DNA of 64,000 nucleotides, taken from assembly GCF_965638725.1 (NCBI RefSeq), contig NC_134963.1, positions 11,188,501 to 11,252,500 on the forward strand, given 5' to 3'. This DNA comes from Aptenodytes patagonicus. Its lineage: Eukaryota; Chordata; Aves; Sphenisciformes; Spheniscidae. Position numbers and translations under genes: made by a program. Numbering within the stretch: position 1 is the first letter of the stretch; each line of letters begins with the position of its first letter. This document shows, in pieces, positions 32,201 through 42,180 of the stretch. The notes under the pieces were generated by a model. That model saw only the letters and a program-made list of their open reading frames with translations, had not been told where the DNA came from and searched no databases.

Positions 32201-35200
32201 CACGGCTCTGCCTTGGTTCCCTGAAAGTCCCAGATACCTCTTGATTGACCGTGGAGATAAAGAATCCTGCATCTCTGGTGAGTTTAGGGTGACTGGCAGC
32301 CTCTCACTGAGCACGTGAGATCTACTGACTGGGCAGATAAACAGCAAGAGGTTGATTGCATATTCTTAACATACAGTCCAGCATGTTCAGTCCAAAGCAG
32401 ATTGAAATGTAGACTTCTTTGCAACACAAATATTCTGCATGGTGACTCTACCAGCCTCCTTAAATGAATATAAAAGCTTCAAGCCCAATACCATGGCTAT
32501 GTCACTAGTCTCATGGATAATGTTTTTCTAAACCAGAGGACTGTATTTGGTCTGTACAAAATGTGTGGTGCCATCAATGTTTGTAATTGCATTAGCTGCT
32601 GCAGCCTTAAATGCTGCCCAGGTGGTGGTTGGGTATGTATTTGTATGAACAACCACAGTAATGCTGAACACAGATGAATGTACGTTTTTTTGCATCCTGC
32701 TTTGGTGCACAGACTTGGGCCCTGACCTTTTGAGAATGGTGCCACAACTTTTACGTGTAGGAAGTGTCATATCAAGTTCCAAATATGATCACTTCCTCCT
32801 TCCAAGCTAAAGAATATTCTATAATCTTACATATTTTTGATCTATTAAGATAATTGAAAGGCATGTTCCTACAAAAGACTTTTCTGCTACAAAGGTAGGG
32901 TCAAAAGGTGGGACTTGGGTTCAGACACGGACCTGTTGGAGTGGGTCCAGAAGAGGGCCACGAAAATGATCAGGGGGATGGAACACCTCTCCTATGAGGA
33001 CAGGCTGAGAGTGTTGGGGTTGTTCAGCCTAGAGAAGAGAAGGCTTTGGGGAGACCTTATTGCAGCCTATCAGTACTTAAAGGGGGCTTGTAAAAAAGAT
33101 GGCGGCAAACTTTTTAGCAGGGCCTGTTGCGACAGGACAAGGGGGAATGGCTTTAAACTAAAGGGGGGTAGATTTAGACTAGATACAAGGAAGAAATTTT
33201 TTACGCTGAGGGTGGTGAAACACTGGCACAGGTTGCCCAGAGAGGTGGTGGATGCCCCATCCCTGGAAACATTCCAGGTCAGGTTGGACGGGGCTCTGAG
33301 CAACCTGATCTAGTTGAAAATGTCCCTGCTCATTGCAGGGGCATTGGACTAGATGACCTTTAGAGGTCCCTTCCAACCCAAACTATTCTATGATTCCATG
33401 ATTCTATGTTTTGTAACTATGAAGTGAAATAAATTCTGGTTAAAGAACTCATGACTAAATCTGAAGCCAATTCATATTAAGAGATTTGCTTAGATTTGTA
33501 GCATACAAATCCCCATATACAGAGCAGCTGGAATTAGTTTCCAGGAAATATGTGCTGTGTACCAAGAACACCTTAATTGCCTGCATTTCCCAGGGAAGTC
33601 ACTTGAGATCTGAGTCAGAAGCATGGCTGCTGAAATGGCACTGGTTGGAAATATTCTTTGTCAAACAATAGTGAGGGATTTGCACTCCCTTTCCCCCAAA
33701 TCTTTCAAGTGGCTGCACCACAACTGGTCATCACTGTGAAGGTACCACCATGATCACAGACTATGTCCTACAGCTTTCTGCAGCCACCACTTGCTGCTCA
33801 GTCCTTCACCCTGCAGAGCAGGCAAACAGAAGGTAAAGTTCAGGGGATAAGAGGTTCCCTTTTCCTTGCAGCACTGCAGAAGCTCAGAGGCAACAGTGAC
33901 CTCAGTGCAGAGCTGGAAGAGATGCTGGCTGAACAGGCTGCCGTTAAAGGTCAGAGAGCGAAGAACCCTTGGGAGCTGTTCCAAAATCCAGCTTTGAGGT
34001 GGCAGCTGATGAGTATCGTTGTGCTGAGCAGTGCCATGCAGCTCTGTGGGAATGATTCGGTAAGCAGCCTGGCAGCCACAGCTATCAGCGGCAGCACTGT
34101 ATTGCCAGACACGGTGCAGGCTCTTGGGTTTAACATTCCTGCTGCAGGAGAAGAAGGAATAATGGTCTGCTCTGCCTGTGGAGATCTTCAAACTTCAGAT
34201 GCTTGGTTTCCAAAGTACGCCTGTGCATTATGGCAAGATTCAGAAGGACACTGTCAAAATAGCCCCTATGACAGCACATTAGTCATTCTCTGCGTGGTCC
34301 TTCAGGAAAAACAATGGGATGTATTTTCAGACGTCTTCCTTTACTGCTTTCTCCTCTCTTCTCTCCCCAGATGTATTTTTACGCAGCTTATGTGTTCCAA
34401 GAGGCTGGAATTCCTCAGGACAAAATCCCATATGTTGTAATCGGCACGGGGAGCTGTGAACTGATCACGTCTGTCACTTGTGTGAGACTCTTAATGCACT
34501 CTGCTGACATGCAGACACTGTTGACAGTGAGGAGGCTGTTAATTACAAATTACAGATTTACATTGCCTTTCATGCTAAGGAAACCCTTTATGCACAGCAG
34601 TCAGGCAGTCTCTCAGCACTCATGTCCAGACAGGTTAATGCAGGAGTATTTTGTCAGACACTGCGTCGTTATCACTGTCTGAAATCTCTAAAAAGTGTAA
34701 CTCTCTTGCTTCGTGTCAGTACGGATAGTGGCAGAGTTTAGGCTGCAGGTGGGACATTCTCATGTCCCCTGAACACCCTTCTTGCCTGACTCCTGCCAGA
34801 CTCTTTCCTTTGACTTTTCTTTTTTTTGCTAAGAAGTGGACAACATCCTTAAAGTAGTTGTAGAGCAAACTAGGCACGGACTATTGAAATGGGAAGAGGG
34901 AACAGCCAGGAAATATAAACACAAGTTAAGTATCTTGCTTTATTACACTGTGTTACTTTGTGCAGAACATGATTATAGACTACGCTGGTCGGAGGCCACT
35001 GCTCCTGGGGGGATATATCTTCATGGCAGGATGGGCCATTGTCTTCATGGTCGCTCTGAGCCAGCAGGTAACAAACTTTACTTAATTATTTAAGTGGAAT
35101 GGAGTTGGGCTTTGCCTTTTATATGACTGGGGTGTTTAGCGGTGCCAAATAAGTGTAAGTGCCCTCACTGGTTTTCCGTTGGTCTCTGTGGCTGTAGACT

Positions 35201-37218
35201 CAGATTAGCTGGATGCCTTATCTCAGCATGGCCTGCATTTTCGCCTATATCCTGAGCTTTGGAATCGGACCAGGTCAGTTCCCTCAGTGTTTTCACTGAA
35301 ACTTTTGGGTGCTGCAGGGGCTTGGAGATGTGTGCAAGCAGCTTATGGAAACTCTCAGACCCTCTTTAGCCACAGCACACTCAAAGGAATGAAGCAATTT
35401 CTGCCAGTAGTTTTCAGCTGTTTCACAGGGGCTTGCATGCCCCTGGTAAGTCAGTGTTGTGCAGGGGCAGTCTGTGCTGTTCTCTGTGTCATTTCTCCTT
35501 ACAGCCATCTTGTGATGGCACTTGGAGGTGATTCTTGTCTTAAATGGACAACAAGGTTTTGATTTGCTGCCCAATCCATTAGACCAGCATTTCTAATGCT
35601 TCACTTTAGAGATTGACGGCTACGTCATCTGATTATTTACTTGCAGATACCTGGAAGCACAATTTCCATATCTATTTGTTAGCCTACTAACATGGATTTT
35701 CTTGGCAGAATCCATTAGTTTCTGTGGTTGTGGGGGCAGTACACAGGCTGTGTGTGTGCAGATGTTTGCTCGGTGTGTGAGTAGATGTGAGGCTGTGTTC
35801 ACCTACATGAGTTTGAAGGAAGGCAGGTAAGAAAAGAACCAAGCTGCCAGTGTCACATGCCACATGAGTTGGCAGAAATTTCTTGTCCTAATCTCTACAG
35901 TGCCAACAGGGTTGAACTAATTATAAGCCATTCTCACAGTTGGGTCCTAGTGAGAATAATGTGGATTACAAAACCTTTCCTGGCAGTTCATTCTAACATG
36001 AGAGAGTCTGAATAATTAGCCAGTCCTTAATATTTAACCTAAAACTTTCCCACTGCAGTTAATGTCTATTACCACTTGTTCTGGCATTGTTGACTAGTGA
36101 GAATAATTTACTGAATAATAATTTACTGTTCTCATATACTTCATGTCGGGTTTGCTTGTTAGTATGTGTTCTCTTGTTTTTAATACAATGACAACAGTAT
36201 TATTAACTTTCTTGCCATTTCTTTTTCCAGCTGGTGTAACAGGAGTTCTGCCCACAGAGGTTTTTGATCAAATGTCCCGGCCAGCTGCTTACATGATCTG
36301 TGGCTCTCTGCTCTGGTTCAACCTATTTCTGGTTGGAACAGCCTTTCCATTCATTGTGGTGGGTTCCCAAGGCAAAGCAATCACCTGCAGCTCTTTAGTG
36401 TTTTATACAAGAAAGAGGCTCTGATAGTGACCATGAAAAGAGATGGGTCCTGGAATATCACAAGCTGCAGACACACAGCCAGATAGCACTGCCATGAAAA
36501 GTACCTTTATGAGGAAAGTGGTCAAAACTCCTCCAAACCAAACTTCCTCCATGTTGCCTACGGTGATTTCTGATGTGAGGCTGGAAGCAGATCAATTTGG
36601 GGCATGGATGACCGGTATTCCTCCTCTGTCCTCAGCTGAGAACAGCTGGGACTAGAGATGTGATGTAATTCCCCTTGGCCAGACACTGGCATCATTCCCT
36701 AAGGGGATTCCTGAAGCAAAAGGGAACAGAACTCCACAATATCCAATCCTGTCTTATTTCCTACTGTGGGTCCCCATTCTATACCATTATATATGTATAG
36801 AAAGACAGAAAAAGACATTTCGAGATACTCTTCTTGCTATGTCAAATCTCCCAAACTATGCTGGGGAGCTGTTGCATCCAGGCATGTGAGGCCCTCACCA
36901 GGACACCCAGAAATACTCCCCGGGTGAAGTTAGTCCATGCAGAAACAGGGATTAGTGGCCTGTTTGTCATCGTACAGAATGTCACCAACACTGTCTTGTT
37001 TTTTTCCTCCTCCTCAGAAAAGTCTAGCACATTTCTGCTACATCCCATTCCTTGTGGTCTGTGTCTGCACTGCACTCTATGTTGGGTTTTTCCTTCCTGA
37101 GACAAAGGGAAAGTCCTTCCTGGAAATCTCGGAGGAGTTCAAGAAACGGAACTTCAGAGCTCACACCCATGCGGTTTTTTATAAAGGCCCTGAAGAGATC
37201 AAATCCACCATGTTGTAG
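26230..37218 (+). CDS. SLC2A11: SLC2A11 (GLUT11) ortholog, gene A, complete
   Basis: Class II facilitative hexose transporter of the major facilitator superfamily, 12 membrane helices; human GLUT11 carries glucose and fructose. Twelve coding exons total 1491 bp and give 496 aa, the human length as I recall it: 26230-26250, 28847-28945, 29519-29679, 30960-31084, 31815-31944, 32129-32277, 33872-34059, 34371-34481, 34966-35067, 35198-35273, 36231-36358 and 37018-37218. Motifs in order: GGTFQYGYN in helix 1, N47-E-T49 glycosylation site in loop 1, GRKM after helix 2, SFEMIML, NIQPMY in helix 5, ESAPKKLRG in loop 4, GQVVGLRELLG, PESPR at 210-214, LCGNDS in helix 7, [13 protein letters not shown] in loop 8, [12 protein letters not shown] and SRPAA in helix 10, PETKGK at 457-462. 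It is the closest of the three copies to human GLUT11. A CR1 insertion lies in intron 6. Confidence 0.95.
28847..28945 (+). CDS. SLC2A11: SLC2A11 exon 2
   Basis: 99 bp, residues 8-40, [19 protein letters not shown] to INAPTS: helix 1. A second AG six bases downstream (28852) could serve as acceptor; 28846 is chosen because it aligns with genes B and C. Confidence 0.9.
29519..29679 (+). CDS. SLC2A11: SLC2A11 exon 3
   Basis: 161 bp, [15 protein letters not shown] to AIMLGR: outer loop 1 with the NET sequon, and helix 2. Acceptor cctctcag, donor gtaaga. Confidence 0.95.
30960..31084 (+). CDS. SLC2A11: SLC2A11 exon 4
   Basis: 125 bp, [15 protein letters not shown] to FFTGVNAG: helices 3-4 with SFEMIML. 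Acceptor ttctgaag, donor gtacgg. Confidence 0.95.
31815..31944 (+). CDS. SLC2A11: SLC2A11 exon 5
   Basis: 130 bp, [20 protein letters not shown] to GQVVGLR. Retains the helix 5 PMY and the glutamine Q174. Confidence 0.95.
32129..32277 (+). CDS. SLC2A11: SLC2A11 exon 6
   Basis: 149 bp, [15 protein letters not shown] to RGDKESCIS: helix 6 and the PESPR motif. Acceptor ttctctag, donor gtgagt. Confidence 0.95.
32910..33408 (+). mobile_element. CR1 LINE, 5'-truncated 3' end
   Basis: About 500 bp in SLC2A11 intron 6, sense orientation. It matches the 3' end of avian CR1 as remembered: the stretch from CTGTTGGAGTGGGTCCAG, then the end of ORF2 (open from 32915 to 33313, ending LDGALSNLI and TAG), then the short 3' tail with TTCCAACCCAAAC and terminal ATTCTATG repeats. 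ORF2 here keeps only its last 132 codons, beyond the catalytic core. The left edge is approximate; CR1 usually makes no target duplication and I see none. Confidence 0.92.
33872..34059 (+). CDS. SLC2A11: SLC2A11 exon 7
   Basis: 188 bp, [19 protein letters not shown] to QLCGNDS: central cytoplasmic loop and helix 7. Ends in phase 0 inside the DSM substrate triplet. Confidence 0.95.
34371..34481 (+). CDS. SLC2A11: SLC2A11 exon 8
   Basis: 111 bp, [16 protein letters not shown] to ITSVTC: end of helix 7 and helix 8. Acceptor ctccccag, donor gtgaga. Confidence 0.95.
34966..35067 (+). CDS. SLC2A11: SLC2A11 exon 9
   Basis: 102 bp, [17 protein letters not shown] to VALSQQ: the GRR loop and helix 9. 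Acceptor tgcag, donor gtaaca. Confidence 0.94.
35198..35273 (+). CDS. SLC2A11: SLC2A11 exon 10
   Basis: 76 bp, [16 protein letters not shown] to FGIGP: start of helix 10. Acceptor gctgtag, donor gtcagt. Confidence 0.94.
36231..36358 (+). CDS. SLC2A11: SLC2A11 exon 11
   Basis: 128 bp, [20 protein letters not shown] to AFPFIV: helices 10-11. Acceptor ttttccag, donor gtgggt. Confidence 0.94.
37018..37218 (+). CDS. SLC2A11: SLC2A11 exon 12 (last)
   Basis: 201 bp, [14 protein letters not shown] to IKSTML and TAG at 37216-37218. Helix 12, then PETKGK and a 34-residue cytoplasmic tail. Confidence 0.95.
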   Translation, partial: KSLAHFCYIPFLVVCVCTALYVGFFLPETKGKSFLEISEEFKKRNFRAHTHAVFYKGPEEIKSTML

Positions 37219-39292
37219 CAGAAGAAAGGACAATGGTATCTGGGAGAAATTCAGCAGTGGCTATGTTCTCTTGCAGGGACACAAAGAGAGAGGTAGGGTT
37301 AGGGACAATATATTACTCTTAGGTTCTTAAGTTCACCTTGAAAAGATATACTTGAACTGATAAATCCCAACAAAAGTTTAATAATCTGTTTTCAGTTTTT
37401 AGGGCTAAGTAACACATACATATTTTAGAAACCATATTAGAGAGTGACAGAATGATGTCTTATTCTCTTATCATCAAACACCACCATGCAATGCTTTAGC
37501 AAATTTCTTCTGAATTTCTTCTGTATTTCTCCTCCACCCAAACGGTAACTTCCATCTCAGAAGCCTTTCTTTTCCTTGCCCCTGAATCTGGGCTCTCTAA
37601 CACAGAAATTAATACGATTAAGTTCTGTTTTCAGACACCAGATGAAATTCTCAGTACCTTGTCTTGGTGCTCCCGTTGTTTCTGTTATTAAGTGATTTCA
37701 AATAGACCCCTACTTGTTGAGCAATGGTGAGCAGTTAATTATTTTCAGCTATAAAAACATGTGACAGATGGATTAGGAAGAAAGCTTCTAGTACTTACTA
37801 AGTGGCTTATTATACAACTGACTTTTGGGCATTGTTTTGCAGACTATTTATTCTGGACTGGTTTTCTTCGTGGCTTGTTTGTTATCTTCCAGTCCTATGT
37901 TGTAAAGCACAAGTAATTCTCTAGTCCAGTTTATACTGCTCTCATGGACACTGCTAGTGCATCTTGTAGGGTTTTGCATCTGCACTCTGCTAAGGTTAGA
38001 GTGTGGTGAGGAGCTTTTACGGCAGCAGCTTATTTTGGATGTGGAGATTTAGATCACAGCAGAACATTCTCTGCAGCATGTTCTTGTTGTCTCCATAGAG
38101 CATATTGGAAAAGATCCAGATGTCACACTGATCCTTTTTAGTTAACCTGGTACAGAACAGGGCAACACTCCTCATTTAATATTGCCTTTCACAGGCATTG
38201 GGTTGACGGGTGAAGTTTCTTCCAGTTTCTTCTCAAAATCATAATCAAGCAATCTCTTTTCTTTTGGCTTTGTTTGTATGAAAGTCACAGCACTGCTGAT
38301 GGTTGCAGCAAAGAACACGTACATTTTCAAAATAAGTAGTAAAAGTTTCTTTCAGTATATTTTTTAACTACATTTTTTAAAAAATACAGCATTTTTGAAT
38401 TACAAGACTGTAAACATTTCCGGAGTGTATTACTGTCATGCTGGGCATGAGTGGAGCAGCAGATCTAATTCTCAGAAGAGGAGTCTGTGCAAGAACTATC
38501 TTTCACTACCTAAGGTTTATAATATAGGAAAAATAAAACTAAACTTCTGTTCATTTGTGGTTGCTGCTATTTTAGAAGTCATTCGTATACAGACATGGGC
38601 AAGAGCAGGTATCTCTGCTCTTGGGCAACATTGAGATTTTGAAATACGCAGGATTTTGAGACAAGACAATCAAGAGCAGAACTCCATGGAGCTGGGAACT
38701 GCAGAGATACTTTTCATTTCCATAGTTTGGAGAGAGCAGTGAGGGGCAGATGGAAAGAGTAAAACACACAGTCAAAGAAAAAAGTGCTGGTACCATCATG
38801 ATGGTATCAAAATATTCTGTCGTTCCTTTGGTGAGGATCAGAGAAAGGACAGGCGACAGAAGTGAAGCAAAGAAAACAAGGCAGTAGAGAAGATGCAGGA
38901 TAGGAAGCAGGGGATGGACTGAAGAGACTGCTTGGGCAGAGGGAGAGGCCTGGCACAAACTGCCAGGATGTACAGGTCAGAAAAGAATTGGTTAAAACTG
39001 GGAGAAATCCTCCAATGTCCAGAGGTCCTCACCTTGGCCACCTTTGTGGCTACTCCCATGAATCAGTATTGTTGTGCCTTTCCCCAGAGCCCTGGAAGGA
39101 CGGAGGCTGTCTGCACCTGACAGTATGAAACACACCTGTTCAGAAATGATACACATTTACTTGACTTCCCGAGTTTCAGAGCCAGTCCTGCAAGTACATG
39201 TGTCAGAAAACACTAATTCCAACTTCCAGCATTTTTTCTGACTATGGCCTGAAATCAGGTGTCTTTAGACTGATTAAGCAAAGAAAAACAGT

Positions 39293-39332
39293 GGTTACAT
39301 TTTAATTGTTCTAATTGGTTACATTTTAATTG
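39293..39332. repeat. Short tandem duplication, 24-bp period
   Basis: Two exact copies of ggttacattttaattg, at 39293-39308 and 39317-39332. Confidence 0.75.
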
Positions 39333-40263
39333 AAGCATTTAACAAGTTGGTTAATTGTTACTGAATTAAAACACCTTCAATTGAAAAAATATATGACACT
39401 TGTTCAGGTCAATTTTCTTATCACGTGAAGTGTTAGGCACAAATACATCTTGAAAAGTGATCCTCAGAGACTTATAGTTCATTTTATTGTTTACAAATCA
39501 AATCACCATGCACTGTTGGATTGATTAATAACCATCAACACCAGAGAAAAATAGTTACTGCTGCTGTCCTCAGACAATGCTCCTCTGCACAAGTCACCTC
39601 TCACTTCCAACACAGCTCAGTCCCCATCTATCCAGTTGGGATTCTTCCAGACACCGAAGACACGAAGCATCCTAGCCTGGGGAACCACCAAGTGCAGCCA
39701 CTCACCAGGAGAAGGAATTTCCCCCTAAGCTGTTTGAATAACTTGTAAAAGCCTTTTAACCGAACCATTGTGGAGACTGATAAAGAGGCCCTTTGAGAAT
39801 TATGGATAAAAGTAAAGATGTAATTTATTTATTTTACAGTCAGGATTTACCTAGCATCTACCATATATTATAGGGACACAGACTTGTCAGGCAATGACCG
39901 TTACTTTTAAAGTGTCAACTGACCCCATAATTCAAGAGTTGAATGCACAGGCTTAGTCAGGCTTGGTCAAGTCAGGCTTCAGAAGGCTTTGCTGTATTGA
40001 GGCTCAAAGTAGCAGTCAGGAACTTTTCCTTTAAATGTGATAACTGATTACCCAACCTATGACTTGGGGAGTCCAAGCCAGTCCACTCTAGTTTGTGCCA
40101 GTCCCTGGACTTTGGCTTCCATTAGTGCCTTTTTTATTGTCCTTTACTCATCTCCTGCAGCTCTTATTGCCTGTCAGCTTCTCTTCCCTAGTGACCTGGC
40201 ATGAATGCACAGCTCACCAAAATTATCCGCAGTTTCATCAGTAACCAACACAATAATGACAAA

Positions 40264-40298
40264 CCAAATAGCAAGAACTTCCCAAATAGCAAGAACTT
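40264..40298. repeat. Short tandem duplication, 18-bp period
   Basis: Two exact copies of ccaaatagcaagaactt, at 40264-40280 and 40282-40298. Small slippage duplication. Confidence 0.75.
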
Positions 40299-42081
40299 CA
40301 TGACAAACGAAAGGGAGTGTAAACACTGAGAAAGAATGAAATCACGTGTTGAAATATTACCTCAGGCTCCTCTTTCTCTATATATAGAGTGACTTTTTCC
40401 AAAGTAACCAAAGAAAGCGTCAGGAAAGACCTAGCCTGCAAGCTGAGATGACTACCTTTGCATGCAAGTTGGTATATGTTTCTCTTTTTCCCCCTCCAAA
40501 TAGAATTTTTGCAGTACATATTTTTTTCCTTTCTGCTATTCTAAAATACCTGTTGTATAAATTAAGTACAGAAAGAAAAGTAAATCTGAATCAGATGTGG
40601 TTAAAATAATAGTATGAGGTCATACCTGAGAGATATCAAATATCTTGCAAGGAATTATTTTTAAAAAGCAAAGAAAACTGGATTTAAGAGCACATTCATA
40701 TTTAATGTCTGATACATAAAAAAGGAAGACAAACCAAGGGAGTTCAGAGCAGAGCAACAAAAAAAAGCTGCATGATTTACTAGATGGAGGAGGGCTGGAA
40801 GACTGAAATAGTCCTCCACAATAAAGGAGTTACGAATAACAAAGTATCTGAAAGATGTAAACACCAAAGGATGGAAAACAATCCTTTCCAGTCAAGGAAG
40901 TATAGGAACAGATACCCAGAAAAGATAAAACAAAGATGTTTTTAAAAAGCAATTTTAGGATTAATATTAAGTTTAAAAAAAAATTCCTGAATTTAAAATC
41001 TATTAGACTGGAAAAGTGACCCAAGAGATGCAACAGAAAAATCAAGCAATGGTGTTATAGTACAGAATGGGAATGAGACTAAGAGATTTGCTGCAGGTGT
41101 GATATAAAATTTGCATTTAGCATAGGGCTTACTGATTTTCTTGCTGATGGGGAGTTTTGTGCTGACGTAAGGCCTTTTTTGTAGCACGAAGGATAGTGGG
41201 GATGCCTAGTAGCAGAGTCTCTGAATCTCATTTCTTCCTAGTGCTTTGACAAACAGGAGGTTGTTGTCATTTAATATATGAATGTGCCAAATACCAAATT
41301 TATTCAGAGCTCACTCCTTTGAAGCCAACAATGTTGCAACATGGATAAATTTGATGCCCATTCAAGCAATGGCATTCATCTGATTGGAAATCAGCTTGTA
41401 AATATTTGGCAGTCATTGTTCAGCATTGCCTTTGAATATGATCTGTTCTAGAGATGGAAGTGCAGCATCATGCCATCATTGCTGGACAGAATATTATGAG
41501 GACACTCAGTAACAGAGAGCAGTGGGAGTGGGAGGGATGGGGTATGCATGAATCGCAGTACTATATTGTGGGGGTATCCTTAAGCCTCCCATCAGATACA
41601 GTTCTAAGAAAGGATGAATAAACTATGAAACTAGGAATGCCTTTCAATCCCCGAATGTTTATCTAGTCTCAGCCAAGTCACTGAGCAAAATATTTATTTA
41701 GGTGAGATAACAAGTGGGAAAGGAGGAGGAGGAGGAAGGACAAATAGATGGAAATTGTGCACATAATGCTTGCACATTGCACCATGTTCCCGCAACTAGT
41801 TACCCTACGATAGTGCAGATTAAGATGCCCACAGCTGAAGACAGAAGCGCTGAAGTGTGTAACTGGGTTCTGGGAGACAGCTACAAGCTTTGTGTCTCCT
41901 CAAATTTCTCACTATCCTGTGCTTTAGTAGCTGTGGTCTTCTGTTGCACTCTGCACTGGCTCCTTGGTCTCAGAAGAGGCAGGTACGTGACATTGCTCAA
42001 GCTGTAAGAGTTCCTTAAGGTAAAACAGGACGTGTCTGAATAGCTATACTAGCTTTGTTTGCTGTTTTTATTTCCTGCCAG

Positions 42082-42180
42082 AAAATGAGCTACAATCTCT
42101 TCCTCCTGGCTTTTGTCCTGGGCATTGGTGGAGCTTTCCAATATGGGTTGCAGGTCTCCATTATCAATTCTCCTGCTGAG
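42082..42180 (+). CDS. Gene B exon 2 (first found)
   Basis: 99 bp, [19 protein letters not shown] to INSPAE. The ATG at 42085 is three bases into the exon; upstream TAA-bounded sequence gives no longer ATG frame across the acceptor ttcctgccag. Confidence 0.9.

Larger units (their letters stand above)
37219..42084. other. Gene A to gene B spacer
   Basis: About 4.9 kb holding the 3' UTR of SLC2A11 and the upstream part of gene B. AATAAA at 38532-38537 is a possible poly(A) signal. A 24-bp-period duplication of ggttacattttaattg is at 39293-39332 and an 18-bp one at 40264-40298. No coding exon is supported with certainty. Confidence 0.6.

Noticed and set aside
33763-34440. 225-codon open frame on the + strand
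   Set aside because: It is SLC2A11 exon 7 plus flanking intron sequence, not a separate gene.
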